The notes under the pieces were generated by a model. That model was not told the origin of the DNA and searched no databases. It saw nothing but the letters and a program-made list of their open reading frames with translations. The position numbers and the translations under genes are program-made. DNA of 57,068 bases from WRAI01 sp031549605 (GTDB lineage: Bacteria; Bacillota; Clostridia; Oscillospirales; UBA929), in contig JAVBPM010000051.1 of NCBI GenBank assembly GCA_031549605.1, positions 1 to 57,068 of the forward strand. The letters run 5' to 3'. This document shows positions 27,054 through 35,360 of this stretch, one piece after another (the first letter of the stretch is position 1; every line of letters begins with the position of its first letter).

Positions 27054-27956
27054 CTATCGTTTCTTCGCCGGCCGCGCCATCTTTGCGCCGTGGGGTGCTG
27101 ATGCGCCAAAATTAAAATAGGGCGCTAGCTCGGGCGCGTATGTCCATCCGTAAGGCTGTGGATCATAGACGGCCATGTGGTCCCAGAGAGCGCCTATGGC
27201 TTGCGCAAAATCCTGCTCATCTTGATAGCAAGGGCCTTGGAAGTAGAGCATGGTGCAAGGCGGCAGCGTAATGATCTCAACGCCGTCTGGCAGAGACTTG
27301 TTGTAGGTTTGCGGCACTTCCACGCCGGCGGCTGTGCGGCCGGTTCCCGGCTTAACGAGATTGTTCGGCAGGGTGAGTAGCGCAGGGGCATCCAGTTTTT
27401 CGGCGATGCTGTTTAGCAGGCCTTCCCACGCGCATCCGACCTCTTGACAAAAGGTCAAATAATCGGTTGCGTTGCTAGCGCGCAGTAGAATCAGTTTTCG
27501 TGCCGATCGTTCAACGGCCGTAACGGTCATGGTGTTCGTTGGCAGGTTTTTTGCCATGGTACTTGCGCCTTCCTTCAGTCGGTAGTAGGCGTCGACAGGA
27601 TGCGGGATGTAATAGGGAACGGCTGGCGTTTCAAGCCGGTACCTGCGCGGTGTCATTGTGAACCGTCGGGCAAAGGCTCGGGTAAACCCGTCATGTGAAT
27701 CAAACCCGCTATCCAAGGCGACAGTCACTACTTTGGCCGTTGAATCGCGCAGTGTTTGCGCTGCCTTGGTCAACCGAAGTGCGCGGATGACTTCAAAGGG
27801 AGTTTGTCCCACCAGTGCTTTGAAGACCCGCGTGGCGTGGTATTTGCTGTAATCGGCAGCTTGGCTCAGCGCTTCCAGCGTGATGTCCTCTTCAAAGTGG
27901 GTTTCAATATATTGCTGCATTTTGCCAACAGCAATAATTTTGTCCGTCATCTCCAT
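27054..27956 (-). CDS. AraC family regulator with GyrI-like ligand domain
   Basis: 300 aa. An N-terminal AraC/XylS double helix-turn-helix (about 8-108) includes the second-helix block GFDSHDGFTRAFARRFTMTPRRYR. A C-terminal effector-binding domain of the GyrI/Rob type (about 140-290) follows. This N-DNA-binding, C-ligand order is that of Rob-like multidrug-responsive regulators. The tail AKMARPAKKR is basic. GGAGG lies 6 nt before ATG. No target transporter is adjacent, so it may act elsewhere. Confidence 0.9.
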   Translation of the reverse strand: MEMTDKIIAVGKMQQYIETHFEEDITLEALSQAADYSKYHATRVFKALVGQTPFEVIRALRLTKAAQTLRDSTAKVVTVALDSGFDSHDGFTRAFARRFTMTPRRYRLETPAVPYYIPHPVDAYYRLKEGASTMAKNLPTNTMTVTAVERSARKLILLRASNATDYLTFCQEVGCAWEGLLNSIAEKLDAPALLTLPNNLVKPGTGRTAAGVEVPQTYNKSLPDGVEIITLPPCTMLYFQGPCYQDEQDFAQAIGALWDHMAVYDPQPYGWTYAPELAPYFNFGASAPHGAKMARPAKKR

Positions 27957-28054
27957 CGTCGACCTCCACTGTCAGCATAGCAGGAAAAGAGAAGGAAAAC
28001 TCGACTGAAATTGCGCAGACGTCAGGTACGGTATGGCGCTCTGATGCGGCCGTG

Positions 28055-28088
28055 AAAAAACCAAGGTGCAGGCCATAACCTGCACCTT
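28055..28088 (-). terminator. Terminator of tRNA-Arg
   Basis: Minus strand: 10-bp stem (28079-28088 with 28063-28072), 6-nt loop, then GG and six T residues. It lies 11 bp downstream of the tRNA-Arg CCA end. Confidence 0.9.
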
Positions 28089-28099
28089 TTGGGATCTTT

Positions 28100-28176
28100 T
28101 GGCACGCCTGGCGGGACTCGAACCCACGGCCTACTGCTTAGAAGGCAGTTGCTCTATCCGGCTGAGCTACAGGCGC
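28100..28176 (-). tRNA. tRNA-Arg (TCT)
   Basis: 77-nt cloverleaf with encoded CCA. Acceptor GCGCCTG/CAGGCGT (one G-U pair at the end), anticodon stem ACTGC/GCAGT with loop CTTCTAA, discriminator G. T-arm GTGGG-TTCGAGT-CCCGC. Monocistronic with its own promoter and terminator. Confidence 0.95.
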
Positions 28177-28187
28177 ACAACGCCTTT

Positions 28188-28216
28188 ATCGTAGCACAGC
28201 GGGTTTGTCTTGTCAA
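28188..28216 (-). promoter_or_regulatory. Promoter of tRNA-Arg
   Basis: Minus strand: perfect TTGACA (28211-28216), 17 bp, TACGAT (28188-28193), 11 bp before the tRNA 5' end. Confidence 0.85.
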
Positions 28217-28226
28217 CGCAGGGTTC

Positions 28227-31112
28227 TTACAGCAGTTTCATGGCTCGCATCATGTTATACATGGTCTGGAAGCCCATCATGCGGTTGAATGTCTTGTTAT
28301 ATTCGAACTCGTTGCGGACAGTGGGTGTCATGACCTTAATGCTCATCACGTAGGCGATGGAGGTTTTGGACCAGCTGGAAAACTTGCCGACGTCGAGGGT
28401 TTTTACGGCCGGAGCATTTGATGTGTTAAGTTTGAAGTAATTCTTGGCCAGATTGGTCAGCATGACGGCGGCTTCTTCGCGCGTGATGAGGCCATAGGGA
28501 TTAATGCGATTACTGCTGACGCCGTTGACAATTGAGAAGGCGTTGCACAGCAGGATGGCAGGGTGCGCGCTATCGACAAACTTGGTGGCGTCCAGCTTCT
28601 TGCCGTATTGGGCGGCCAGCTGCTTGATGCCCAGCTTACTGTGCTTTTGCATCAACTCGGAAATGAGAATGGCAAACTCGAGTCGAGTAATGCCTGCGCT
28701 GTAGTTGCGCTGCATGAAATTGGGAAGCATCTTCTTGTTCAGCAGTGTGTTGATGGCATTGTGCGACCAAGTGGCTGCCGAGCTAATCGGCTCTTTATAG
28801 CTCTTGGCAGTGACTGCTTTAAGCGCTGTGTAGTAGTCGTCGTTGTCCGAGCCGAGCCAGTAATACGATACGCCGGCCATACCCGTGTCTTTTGCAAATT
28901 GCATACGGTTGGAGAAACTCGAGACCGTTTCATAACGGATACGGTTCTTTGTGCCGTCGCTGGCAGTATAGTCGGCATAGGGCGCGTCCTCGCCGGCGCC
29001 GTTTGTCACGCCGTAGCTGACCGTTTTGCCCTTCAGCAGGTTGACACGTTCTGCCGAGGTCATGCTCCAGCCATAGTTGCCCTTGCCGATGGAGCTGAGG
29101 TTGTAGTTAACGGCATAGGAGCCTGTGCCGAACAGGATTTTCTCTCGTGGGATAAAGTAGAAGGCATAGTTTTCGTTCCGCGTCGAGTTCAGCAAGAAGG
29201 ACATACCGTATTCCTTGCCGTCCTTTTTGAACGTGCCTTCGTTGTGGTTGTCGTAGTGGATCATGTGAACATAGTCGGCATATTTGCCGATGGTGGTAAA
29301 ATCCTGTGCCAATGAGGGGTCGTCCGAGTGCTGTTCGCCGGTAGTGACCATAAGGATTAAGTTTTTGGCGTGCAAGGCATTGGCCAGTTTAATGATAAAA
29401 CGGTTGTAGTTGGCGCGTGTCAGCTTTGGAAGCTTCAGACCGAGAAATTCACTCAGGTTTACGCCGCCATAGTTATGCGCACTGATGATTTTCATGATGT
29501 CCTGAACAAAAATGTCGGTCTTGGCAGCGTCGTTCAGAATACTTGTGACAAAGCTTGTAGAAGCCTCACCATACGACGAAAGCGACAACAGAGGGACAAC
29601 GCCGTTTTTGTTGCAAGCCTCGATTGCATCGCGTATGGGTTGATTGTAATGGAAAGAGAGAACGCTGATAAAGAGGCTGGTCTTTTCGTCGACGGTAATC
29701 TGGCTCGGATTGTAGCGGTCGGCCTTCGGGAGAACCGAGTCAATCATAAAGGTGACGAAATCCAGAGAGGCGGCACGTTTTTCGATCAGACGCTGGCCGT
29801 TGTCGACATCCGTGTGAATGTAGTAGGTGTGGTTGAGAAGTTTGTCGCTCGACAACCGTTTTGTCAGGGGCGCAGGAGAAAGGGGTCGCTTCTCGGACAG
29901 GTATCGAGAGAGGAAGGGTTGCACTTGACCGCGCGTGTAGCCGGCGGTTGGCGAGACGTTAAGTCTGCCGTCCATGCTGAAGATTCCCTGTTCTACCGCC
30001 AGAGACATCATGAGTTGGACGCTGGGCGAATAGCTTCTGGCATCGCTAAACTGATAGGAGTTGACAGCGTTGAAATCGTACATGCCGCGCATCTTCGTGT
30101 AGACCTCTGCGATAAAGGCGCGGGTGGCCGGCGCTTTCCAGGAAGGAACGCTGGTGTAATAGTTGCGCTGCTTGGCCAGTGTAATGTACGGAACGGCGTA
30201 AGCGGCAGGCAGTGCGCCGGCGCTGTCCTTAATGTTGACGGCGGCGGTGGAGGTCGCGAAGCTGCAGTGGTGGAACATCAGCGCGATGAAGTCTTGGTAG
30301 GAACAGGCCGCTCCGGTGTTATAGGTAATATCCAGCTCGTTAGCGGGCAGCTTGGCCATTAAATCGCGAGCTGCTTTGCCAATGTTGCCGTTTGGATCGA
30401 GTGAAATGCACTTTTGGTAGGCGAGACGCGCTTGGTAGTACATCTTGTTGCTGCTGTGCTGGTAAGTGAGACCAAGCGACCGATGAACGTCGGCTGCGTA
30501 CACAGCCAGTGTACCTTTGCCGACAATGGCGCCGGCATTGAAGTTGCAAATAAACAGGGCAGCAGCAAGGTCAGGTTTTCCGTAATAGGTGTAAAACTTC
30601 GACTTGGCATACAAGGCGATGTTGCCATTCTTAAACTGGCCGGCCAGCTTGACGAGTTGGACGCCGGTGATGGTGCCGCCCATGCTGGACACGGCCCCGA
30701 ACACCGACTTGCCGACGCCGTTGTTGACGTCATTGATAATTTCCGTGATAAGGGATTTTTCTTTGGCTACAGTGGTGGTGTTAAAGGACTTGTATCCGGA
30801 AATTTTCATGGCGAACTGGAGCGCAAAGTCCTTCGAGGCGTTGCCCGCAAACGACGGGATGCTGGCGGGCAAAAAACCTGAAGCTTTGGCGTACCCGACA
30901 GCGGCGGCGTAGGCGGCCGACGGTGCGCGTCCGGCGGCGTCGGTGACTTTGGTTGAGGCGCCGGTGCTGAAATTGTAGCCGAATTGTTCCAGCAGGATAC
31001 CAATCGTTTGCTCAACCGTTGCGTTGGTGGCTGTAGCCGGGAACGCTGCCTGTGTGGGCAGGAAGGCGGTCAACAGCGTGGCAACTAACAATAGGGACAG
31101 GCACTTTTTCAT
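28227..31112 (-). CDS. Large secreted protein with SLH-like repeats and a degenerate GH18/YaaH-like domain
   Basis: 961 aa. The signal peptide ends near residue 22. N-terminal and C-terminal regions look like S-layer-homology repeats that bind wall polymers (for example LITREEAAVMLTNLA near residue 874). The middle (about 430-790) resembles GH18 of the YaaH spore-wall type: a Y-G-G-V-N-L-S-E-F stretch near 548 stands where active enzymes have a D-G-[IV]-[DN]-[IL]-D-x-E motif, so the catalytic Asp/Glu pattern appears lost; MAGVSYYWLGSD and VHMIHYDNHN are the other GH18-like strands. The GGAGGATATAAC site precedes ATG. Probably a wall-anchored binding or structural protein. Confidence 0.7.
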   Translation of the reverse strand: MKKCLSLLLVATLLTAFLPTQAAFPATATNATVEQTIGILLEQFGYNFSTGASTKVTDAAGRAPSAAYAAAVGYAKASGFLPASIPSFAGNASKDFALQFAMKISGYKSFNTTTVAKEKSLITEIINDVNNGVGKSVFGAVSSMGGTITGVQLVKLAGQFKNGNIALYAKSKFYTYYGKPDLAAALFICNFNAGAIVGKGTLAVYAADVHRSLGLTYQHSSNKMYYQARLAYQKCISLDPNGNIGKAARDLMAKLPANELDITYNTGAACSYQDFIALMFHHCSFATSTAAVNIKDSAGALPAAYAVPYITLAKQRNYYTSVPSWKAPATRAFIAEVYTKMRGMYDFNAVNSYQFSDARSYSPSVQLMMSLAVEQGIFSMDGRLNVSPTAGYTRGQVQPFLSRYLSEKRPLSPAPLTKRLSSDKLLNHTYYIHTDVDNGQRLIEKRAASLDFVTFMIDSVLPKADRYNPSQITVDEKTSLFISVLSFHYNQPIRDAIEACNKNGVVPLLSLSSYGEASTSFVTSILNDAAKTDIFVQDIMKIISAHNYGGVNLSEFLGLKLPKLTRANYNRFIIKLANALHAKNLILMVTTGEQHSDDPSLAQDFTTIGKYADYVHMIHYDNHNEGTFKKDGKEYGMSFLLNSTRNENYAFYFIPREKILFGTGSYAVNYNLSSIGKGNYGWSMTSAERVNLLKGKTVSYGVTNGAGEDAPYADYTASDGTKNRIRYETVSSFSNRMQFAKDTGMAGVSYYWLGSDNDDYYTALKAVTAKSYKEPISSAATWSHNAINTLLNKKMLPNFMQRNYSAGITRLEFAILISELMQKHSKLGIKQLAAQYGKKLDATKFVDSAHPAILLCNAFSIVNGVSSNRINPYGLITREEAAVMLTNLAKNYFKLNTSNAPAVKTLDVGKFSSWSKTSIAYVMSIKVMTPTVRNEFEYNKTFNRMMGFQTMYNMMRAMKLL

Positions 31113-31243
31113 GTTATATCCTCCGTTAAGTAAATGTACTGGCTTGCATTTTGTGTAGTTGTATATGTTGCAAAAAAAATATCGCCACCACTTTGGACGA
31201 GTTATATGGGCATATGTTCCAAGGAAATGGTATCACAGGCGAG

Positions 31244-31276
31244 ACAATGGCATGGCCTTTTGGGTCATGCCATTGT
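31244..31276. repeat. Inverted repeat downstream of rubredoxin
   Basis: 11-bp perfect arms ACAATGGCATG / CATGCCATTGT with an 11-nt spacer. There is no T run on either side, so it is a weak terminator at best. The rest of the 176-bp gap to the SLH gene shows nothing definite. Confidence 0.5.
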
Positions 31277-31288
31277 ACGTGCTGCTAA

Positions 31289-31438
31289 TTAGTCAAACAT
31301 ATCCTTGCCGGCGCCGCACAGCGGGCAGACAAAATCTTCGGGCAGATCCTCCCATTTGGTGCCCGGCGCAATGCCGGCATCGGGGTAGCCCTCGGCCTCG
31401 TCGTAGACAAAGCCGCAGACGGAACAGGTTTTAGTCAT
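31289..31438 (-). CDS. Rubredoxin
   Basis: 49 aa, small iron protein for one-electron transfer in anaerobes, often in oxygen or peroxide detoxification. Four iron-ligand cysteines in CSVCG and CPLCG, with the YDxxxG turn and the WEDLPEDFVCP block. Start is the ATG with AAGGAGG 6 nt upstream; the frame is open far upstream but without a start site that fits. No partner gene next to it. Confidence 0.96.
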   Translation of the reverse strand: MTKTCSVCGFVYDEAEGYPDAGIAPGTKWEDLPEDFVCPLCGAGKDMFD

Positions 31439-31485
31439 TTGATTTCCTCCTTTTTCGCGCAGTTGCACCTTACGGTACATAATTA

Positions 31486-31514
31486 AATCTACCATAATAT
31501 TGGCTTGCTGTAAA
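31486..31514 (-). promoter_or_regulatory. Promoter of rubredoxin
   Basis: Minus strand: TTTACA (31509-31514), 17 bp, TAGATT (31486-31491), 47 bp before the start codon. Confidence 0.6.
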
Positions 31515-31688
31515 GTGTTTGCGGGGCAGACATCGGATTTATCATTGCAGCGCGTCAGCCTTTGACAAAACGCGGCCGGTCGGCGGGCATAGAGTGGAGC
31601 GTAGGAAAAACTTACCGACCCGGCGGCCACATGAAAAGCGCGCGCCGCGCCGATACTACGCAAACAGCACCACACGGAGGTCGATGAT

Positions 31689-31853
31689 ATGCCCGATTAC
31701 CAGATGATGTATCATATGCTGTTCAATCACATTACCGATACTATAGAGTCGCTGCAAATGATTCAACGGCAAACCGAGACGCTGTACATGAATAGTCCCG
31801 ATCCGGAGCTGACGTTGCTGCCGGCCGACGGCGAGGGGTACGAACAAAGCTGA
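31689..31853 (+). CDS. 54-residue small helical protein
   Basis: ATG with GGAGG 8 nt upstream, 54 codons. Begins MPDYQMMYHMLFNHITDTIE and continues as an amphipathic helix with Gln/Thr/Met, then an acidic tail ending GEGYEQS. Similar short helical proteins occur in Clostridia as conserved hypotheticals, as far as I recall; function unknown. The TGA stop (31851-31853) lies inside the 5' arm of the terminator hairpin. An exact TTGACA is at 31562-31567, but no good -10 box follows at the right distance, so the promoter is unassigned. Confidence 0.7.
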   Translation: MPDYQMMYHMLFNHITDTIESLQMIQRQTETLYMNSPDPELTLLPADGEGYEQS

Positions 31854-31874
31854 CGCATGAAGCGTCAGCTTTTT
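31845..31874 (+). terminator. Terminator, copy 1 of a 30-bp duplicated hairpin
   Basis: 11-bp perfect stem (31846-31856 with 31862-31872), 5-nt loop, ending in five T residues. The whole 30-bp unit is repeated exactly at 32125-32154. Confidence 0.88.
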
Positions 31875-32124
31875 CAGGCTGTCAAAAAAGCGCGCACCGT
31901 AAAACCAGTGTCAGAAAAGAGAGGCGGCGGCGACGTAAGGCGGCGCTTTGATTCTCGGCTAATGCTTTGCGGCGCATCGACAAGGTCGCTGCGCTTCAAT
32001 GGTTTTACTTGCTGCAGAAACGCTGTCCTAGCGTACCATCGTACGCCGACGGACAGCGTTTCTTTGCCTGCGCACTTTGTTGTCAGTCTGTAGCGTGCCG
32101 GAAAACAAGTTATCGGACACGCTG
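31875..32124. repeat. Structured non-coding element between two identical terminators
   Basis: 250 bp with several inverted repeats. GTAAAACCA (31899-31907) matches TGGTTTTAC (31999-32007). GAAACGCTGTCC (32017-32028) matches GGACAGCGTTTC (32051-32062), with GCGTAC/GTACGC nested inside. AGCGTG-CCG (32092-32100) matches CGG-A-CACGCT (32115-32124). The overlapping 78-codon ORF is low-complexity and has no credible ribosome site, so I read it as non-coding. May be a dispersed repeat or an RNA element. Confidence 0.6.
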
Positions 32125-32154
32125 CAAAGCTGACGCATGAAGCGTCAGCTTTTT
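32125..32154 (+). terminator. Terminator, copy 2 of the duplicated hairpin
   Basis: Identical over 30 bp to 31845-31874: 11-bp stem, ATGAA loop, T run. It ends 6 bp before the stop of the convergent nucleotidyltransferase gene, which it may also serve. Confidence 0.85.
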
Positions 32155-32160
32155 GGTAGG

Positions 32161-33063
32161 TTAGGGCCAGAGCGGTGACGGGTACTCGCCGGCGGCGGTG
32201 AGACGATCCAGCTGCGCGACCACGTTGTCGCGGTCCTCGCGGTAGGTAAAGCCGTACCAGTGGCTGTCGGTGGGCAGCACCTTCATCTCAATTTCGCGGC
32301 TGTGAATCAGTTCGTCGATGGCGCTGGGCAGGTAGTACTCCACCTTTTCGCGGTCCTCGTCGTGGCGGTTTAGAAAGGCCGAGAACTGGCGCTCGATGAG
32401 CGGCAGGATGCCGGCATCAAAGCCAAACATGGTGCAGGACACCAGCGTATCGTTGGGCAGGTCGATGTTTTCCTCCAAATCGTGCAGCTGGCCGTTGACC
32501 ATCTGCAGCTTGGTGCGCTCGGTCAGCGACAGCAGCGTGTTGTGCTCGTTGACGTCGCAGCAGGCGCGCGAGACGGAGCCAAACGAGGTCATGGTGTTTT
32601 CGGCGCGGAAGCCGACCATGCAGCAGTCGAGCGGCGGCGGTTGACGCAGCGCCGATAGATAGCCGCTGATGGTGGAAAAGGCGCCGCGTCCGTAAAAATC
32701 GTCGGCGGTAATTACGCAGAAGGGTTCGTTGACCTTGCCCAGACAGCTCATAACGGCGTGTCCGGTGCCCCACGGTTTGACGCGGTTTTCGGGCAACGAG
32801 AAGCCCTGCGGCAGGTTGTCCAGCTTCTGAAAGGCGTAGTCGACGTCAATGACTTTGGCGATTTTGTCGCCCACAACGGCGCGGAAGTCGGCGTACATCT
32901 CCTCTTTAATAATAAAGACGACGCGGCCAAAGCCGCATTGCATTGCGTCGTAGATGGCGTATTCCATTAAAATTTCGCCGGCGCGGCCGACCGGCTCAAT
33001 CTGTTTCATGCCGCCGAAGCGGCTGCCCATACCGGCCGCCATGATGACTAATGTCGGTTTCAT
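32161..33063 (-). CDS. Nucleotidyltransferase of the sugar-phosphate type
   Basis: 300 aa, one Rossmann-like NTP-transferase domain. The N-terminal signature is AAGMGSRFGGMKQIEPVG, followed by an ITADDFYGRGAF segment with the metal-binding Asp pair. It would form an NDP-sugar; the substrate cannot be named, and it lacks the mutase fusion of the 15890 gene. GAGGTGAGGAC precedes ATG. Confidence 0.82.
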   Translation of the reverse strand: MKPTLVIMAAGMGSRFGGMKQIEPVGRAGEILMEYAIYDAMQCGFGRVVFIIKEEMYADFRAVVGDKIAKVIDVDYAFQKLDNLPQGFSLPENRVKPWGTGHAVMSCLGKVNEPFCVITADDFYGRGAFSTISGYLSALRQPPPLDCCMVGFRAENTMTSFGSVSRACCDVNEHNTLLSLTERTKLQMVNGQLHDLEENIDLPNDTLVSCTMFGFDAGILPLIERQFSAFLNRHDEDREKVEYYLPSAIDELIHSREIEMKVLPTDSHWYGFTYREDRDNVVAQLDRLTAAGEYPSPLWP

Positions 33064-33080
33064 GTCCTCACCTCAGCAAA

Positions 33081-33109
33081 ACTATATCAGAGTGTGCGGC
33101 ATTTGTAAA
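33081..33109 (-). promoter_or_regulatory. Promoter of the 32161 nucleotidyltransferase
   Basis: Minus strand: TTTACA (33104-33109), 17 bp, TATAGT (33081-33086) with a TGn extension, 17 bp before the start codon. Confidence 0.75.
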
Positions 33110-33191
33110 TCATTACCTGCTCGGGTCGACAAAATGCGCGCACCCACGGTCGCAGACGGGTCTGTTTTGCTTGCCGGCCGACACAAAGGGC

Positions 33192-33220
33192 TTGACTTTG
33201 GGTGGCTTCTTTGGTATGCT
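33192..33220 (+). promoter_or_regulatory. Promoter of the M23 peptidase gene
   Basis: TTGACT (33192-33197), 17 bp, TATGCT (33215-33220). A second, weaker pair, TTGGCT (33250-33255) and TATAGT (33272-33277) 16 bp apart, lies closer to the gene. Confidence 0.65.
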
Positions 33221-33297
33221 CTGATGGGTTGTAACCGTTTTGTAACCATTTGGCTTTTTGTGCCATTCTACTATAGTGCGAAAGGGGGGGTGTCGGC

Positions 33298-34956
33298 GTG
33301 CGACAGATTGCGATAGATCGGGACGGGACAGCGGTTTCGGGCGACCAGTCGTATGGCGGACATGCTCCCAAGGATGTCAAACGGCTGCGCAGCCATCGTC
33401 GCACGGTGGCCAAGCGTGCGCTGCGGCAGAGCTCGGCGGTGCGAGCGGCCGAGCGGCAGGAGTCATTGGCCACCACGCTGATGCTGTGGCGGCAGACCAC
33501 GGTGCATCGCTTTAACGTACTGTGGCTCAAGGCAATCAAGACATTGCAACGCTTGCTGCGCGCACTGCTGTTGACACTGCGGCGTCCCTTTGTCTATGTG
33601 CAGCACCGCGTACATATTCGTGAACGCAGGAAAAACAAGCACATGCGTCTCAACGCGTTGATTTTGCTGGTTCTGGCATCGGGTATTACCATGGGTCTCG
33701 GCTTTTTCGACTTTGGTTTGGCCGTTACCTTTAACGGTGAGAAAATTGGCTTTGTGTCTGATGAAATGGTGTTTGAGGATGCGGTCAGCAACGTAAACGA
33801 TCGCATTTCGCGCATGTTGCATGAGCCCTATGTGCTGGCGCCGACGGTCGCCTACAACTACTCGCTGACCGATGTGCGCGATATGTTGACGCAGACGGAG
33901 ATTGAGAACATTCTCTACGCCTCGGTCGACGGGCTGTCCTTTGGCTATGCGCTGACGGTGGACAACGTGCAGATTGGCGTGTGCAGCGAAAAAGGCGTTG
34001 TCGACCGACAGGTTGAGGCGCTGCGGAATGGGCTGGCGCGCCCGGGCGTGACGGTTGACTATGATTCCGATGTCAAGGTCACGGGCACATGGGTCACAAC
34101 CGAATCGATGCTTTCCGAGCAGCAGCTGGCCGAGAAGCTGAGTGCGCCGGTGCGCGAGGCGCTGACGGTCACGATGGCTGAGGGCGATACGCTGCAGTCG
34201 GTTGCGGCGGCCAATGGGTTGGATGATCTAACACTGAAAGCCTATAACCCCAGCTTGGCCGACGCCGATTATACGGCGGGTCAGGTTGTGACCATTAACC
34301 CCGAGCTGCCCGTGGTGTCAATGGCGCAGACCAGCGAGGTGCTGGTGACCGAGGTGGTGCCCTTTACGCGCGAGAGCAAGCAGGACGACACAGTCTATCA
34401 GGGCGATGTGCGTGTTACACAAGAGGGCGTCGACGGCGAGCGCCGGGTGACCTACGCGGTACGCAGCGTTAATGGTTTTGAGCAGTCGCGCACCGAGCTT
34501 GATGTGGTCACGACTCTGGCGGCAGTTCCCGAGATAACCAGTATTGGTACCAAAAAGCGGCCGCCGACCGAGCCGACCGGCACGTATATCCGTTCCTACA
34601 ACGGCGTATTGACCTCCAACTACGGCTGGCGCCGCCTGTTTGGCCGTGCCAACCTGCATACCGGCGTTGACTTTGCCGGCCCGTACGGCTCGCCCATTGT
34701 CGCCAGCGACGGTGGTACCGTTGTCTTCGCCGGGTGGAAGGGCACCTACGGTTATTGCGTGATTATCGACCATGGCGGCGGACTTGAGACGCTGTACGCG
34801 CACAACAGCTCCATTATCGTGCGCGTCGGTCAGAAGGTGGCGCAGGGTCAGCAGATTGCCAAGATGGGCTCAACGGGTAAATCAACAGGCAACCACAGTC
34901 ACCTGGAGTTCCGCGAAAACGGCAGGCCGGTTAACCCCTGGAAGTACTTGAAATAG
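33298..34956 (+). CDS. Membrane-anchored M23 peptidase with LysM and G5 domains
   Basis: 552 aa. A long basic cytoplasmic N-terminus (about 1-115, Arg/Lys-rich) precedes one membrane helix (about 118-138). An extracytoplasmic region follows, then LysM (about 280-335), a G5 domain (about 345-415) and a C-terminal M23 (LytM) peptidase. Zinc ligands are visible as LHTGVDF (His near 453) and HSHLEF (His 533 and 535). It would cut peptidoglycan cross-links or stem peptides. GTG start 7 nt after a G-rich site. Monocistronic. Similar LysM-G5-M23 proteins occur in sporulation or division; which applies is not shown by sequence. Confidence 0.92.
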   Translation: MRQIAIDRDGTAVSGDQSYGGHAPKDVKRLRSHRRTVAKRALRQSSAVRAAERQESLATTLMLWRQTTVHRFNVLWLKAIKTLQRLLRALLLTLRRPFVYVQHRVHIRERRKNKHMRLNALILLVLASGITMGLGFFDFGLAVTFNGEKIGFVSDEMVFEDAVSNVNDRISRMLHEPYVLAPTVAYNYSLTDVRDMLTQTEIENILYASVDGLSFGYALTVDNVQIGVCSEKGVVDRQVEALRNGLARPGVTVDYDSDVKVTGTWVTTESMLSEQQLAEKLSAPVREALTVTMAEGDTLQSVAAANGLDDLTLKAYNPSLADADYTAGQVVTINPELPVVSMAQTSEVLVTEVVPFTRESKQDDTVYQGDVRVTQEGVDGERRVTYAVRSVNGFEQSRTELDVVTTLAAVPEITSIGTKKRPPTEPTGTYIRSYNGVLTSNYGWRRLFGRANLHTGVDFAGPYGSPIVASDGGTVVFAGWKGTYGYCVIIDHGGGLETLYAHNSSIIVRVGQKVAQGQQIAKMGSTGKSTGNHSHLEFRENGRPVNPWKYLK

Positions 34957-34967
34957 CTATCATTTTG

Positions 34968-35009
34968 GAACACCGGTGATTGACCCTCGGGCGATTACCG
35001 GTGTTCTTT
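34968..35009 (+). terminator. Terminator of the M23 peptidase gene
   Basis: 10-bp perfect stem GAACACCGGT/ACCGGTGTTC, with further partial pairing inside, followed by TTTA. Confidence 0.7.
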
Positions 35010-35016
35010 AGTGCGA

Positions 35017-35208
35017 ATGAAATTCATTGCTCGATTGTGCAGAGGTGCAGCACAAAAGATGAGAATGAGAGAGCTCTTTGTTGCTGACATCAAGGAAATT
35101 AACAAGGAATCCGAAAACGGCGAAATAGAGGTATACTATGTGCATCATCCCAAACTGCGAGGGAAAGATGCCGTGCGTAGATTTGTTGAGAGCTGTAAGT
35201 TAGCGTAA
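35017..35208 (+). CDS. Short ORF in a low-GC islet, possible gene remnant
   Basis: 63 codons from ATG 35017, or 49 from ATG 35059, where AGAGGTG lies 11 nt upstream. The C-terminal part reads IEVYYVHHPKLRGKDAVRRF. I do not recognise a family. Base composition is clearly poorer in GC than the flanks, and no ribosome site is convincing, so this may be a fragment of transferred DNA. The remaining ~90 bp to the terminator hold nothing recognisable except a TTGACA with no -10. Confidence 0.35.
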   Translation: MKFIARLCRGAAQKMRMRELFVADIKEINKESENGEIEVYYVHHPKLRGKDAVRRFVESCKLA

Positions 35209-35298
35209 TTACTTAAAGAAACTGTATAAAGCGTGACTGTTGTTGACAGGTCAATCGGTCAATGACAAACAGTGTGAAGTCTGCTACGGAATAACATG

Positions 35299-35342
35299 AA
35301 ACGCCGCCCAATGTGCTCTTGCACGTCAGGTGGCGTTTTTTC
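35299..35342 (+). terminator. Hairpin with T run before the mnmE stop
   Basis: 10-bp stem with one G-T pair (35299-35308 with 35329-35338), a nested GTGC/GCAC hairpin in the loop, then six T residues on the plus strand. It may end transcription of the islet, or of mnmE from the other side. Confidence 0.65.
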
Positions 35343-35360
35343 GATAGGGCATAGACCGTG

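Noticed and set aside
28227..31112. CRISPR array or other phage-defence system in the window
   Set aside because: No regularly spaced repeats and no defence-gene signatures were found anywhere; the only exact longer repeat is the terminator pair at 31845 and 32125.
31857..32093. 78-codon ORF inside the structured element
   Set aside because: Starts in the loop of the terminator, has no ribosome site, and overlaps several hairpins. Such ORFs recur in annotations as spurious proteins.
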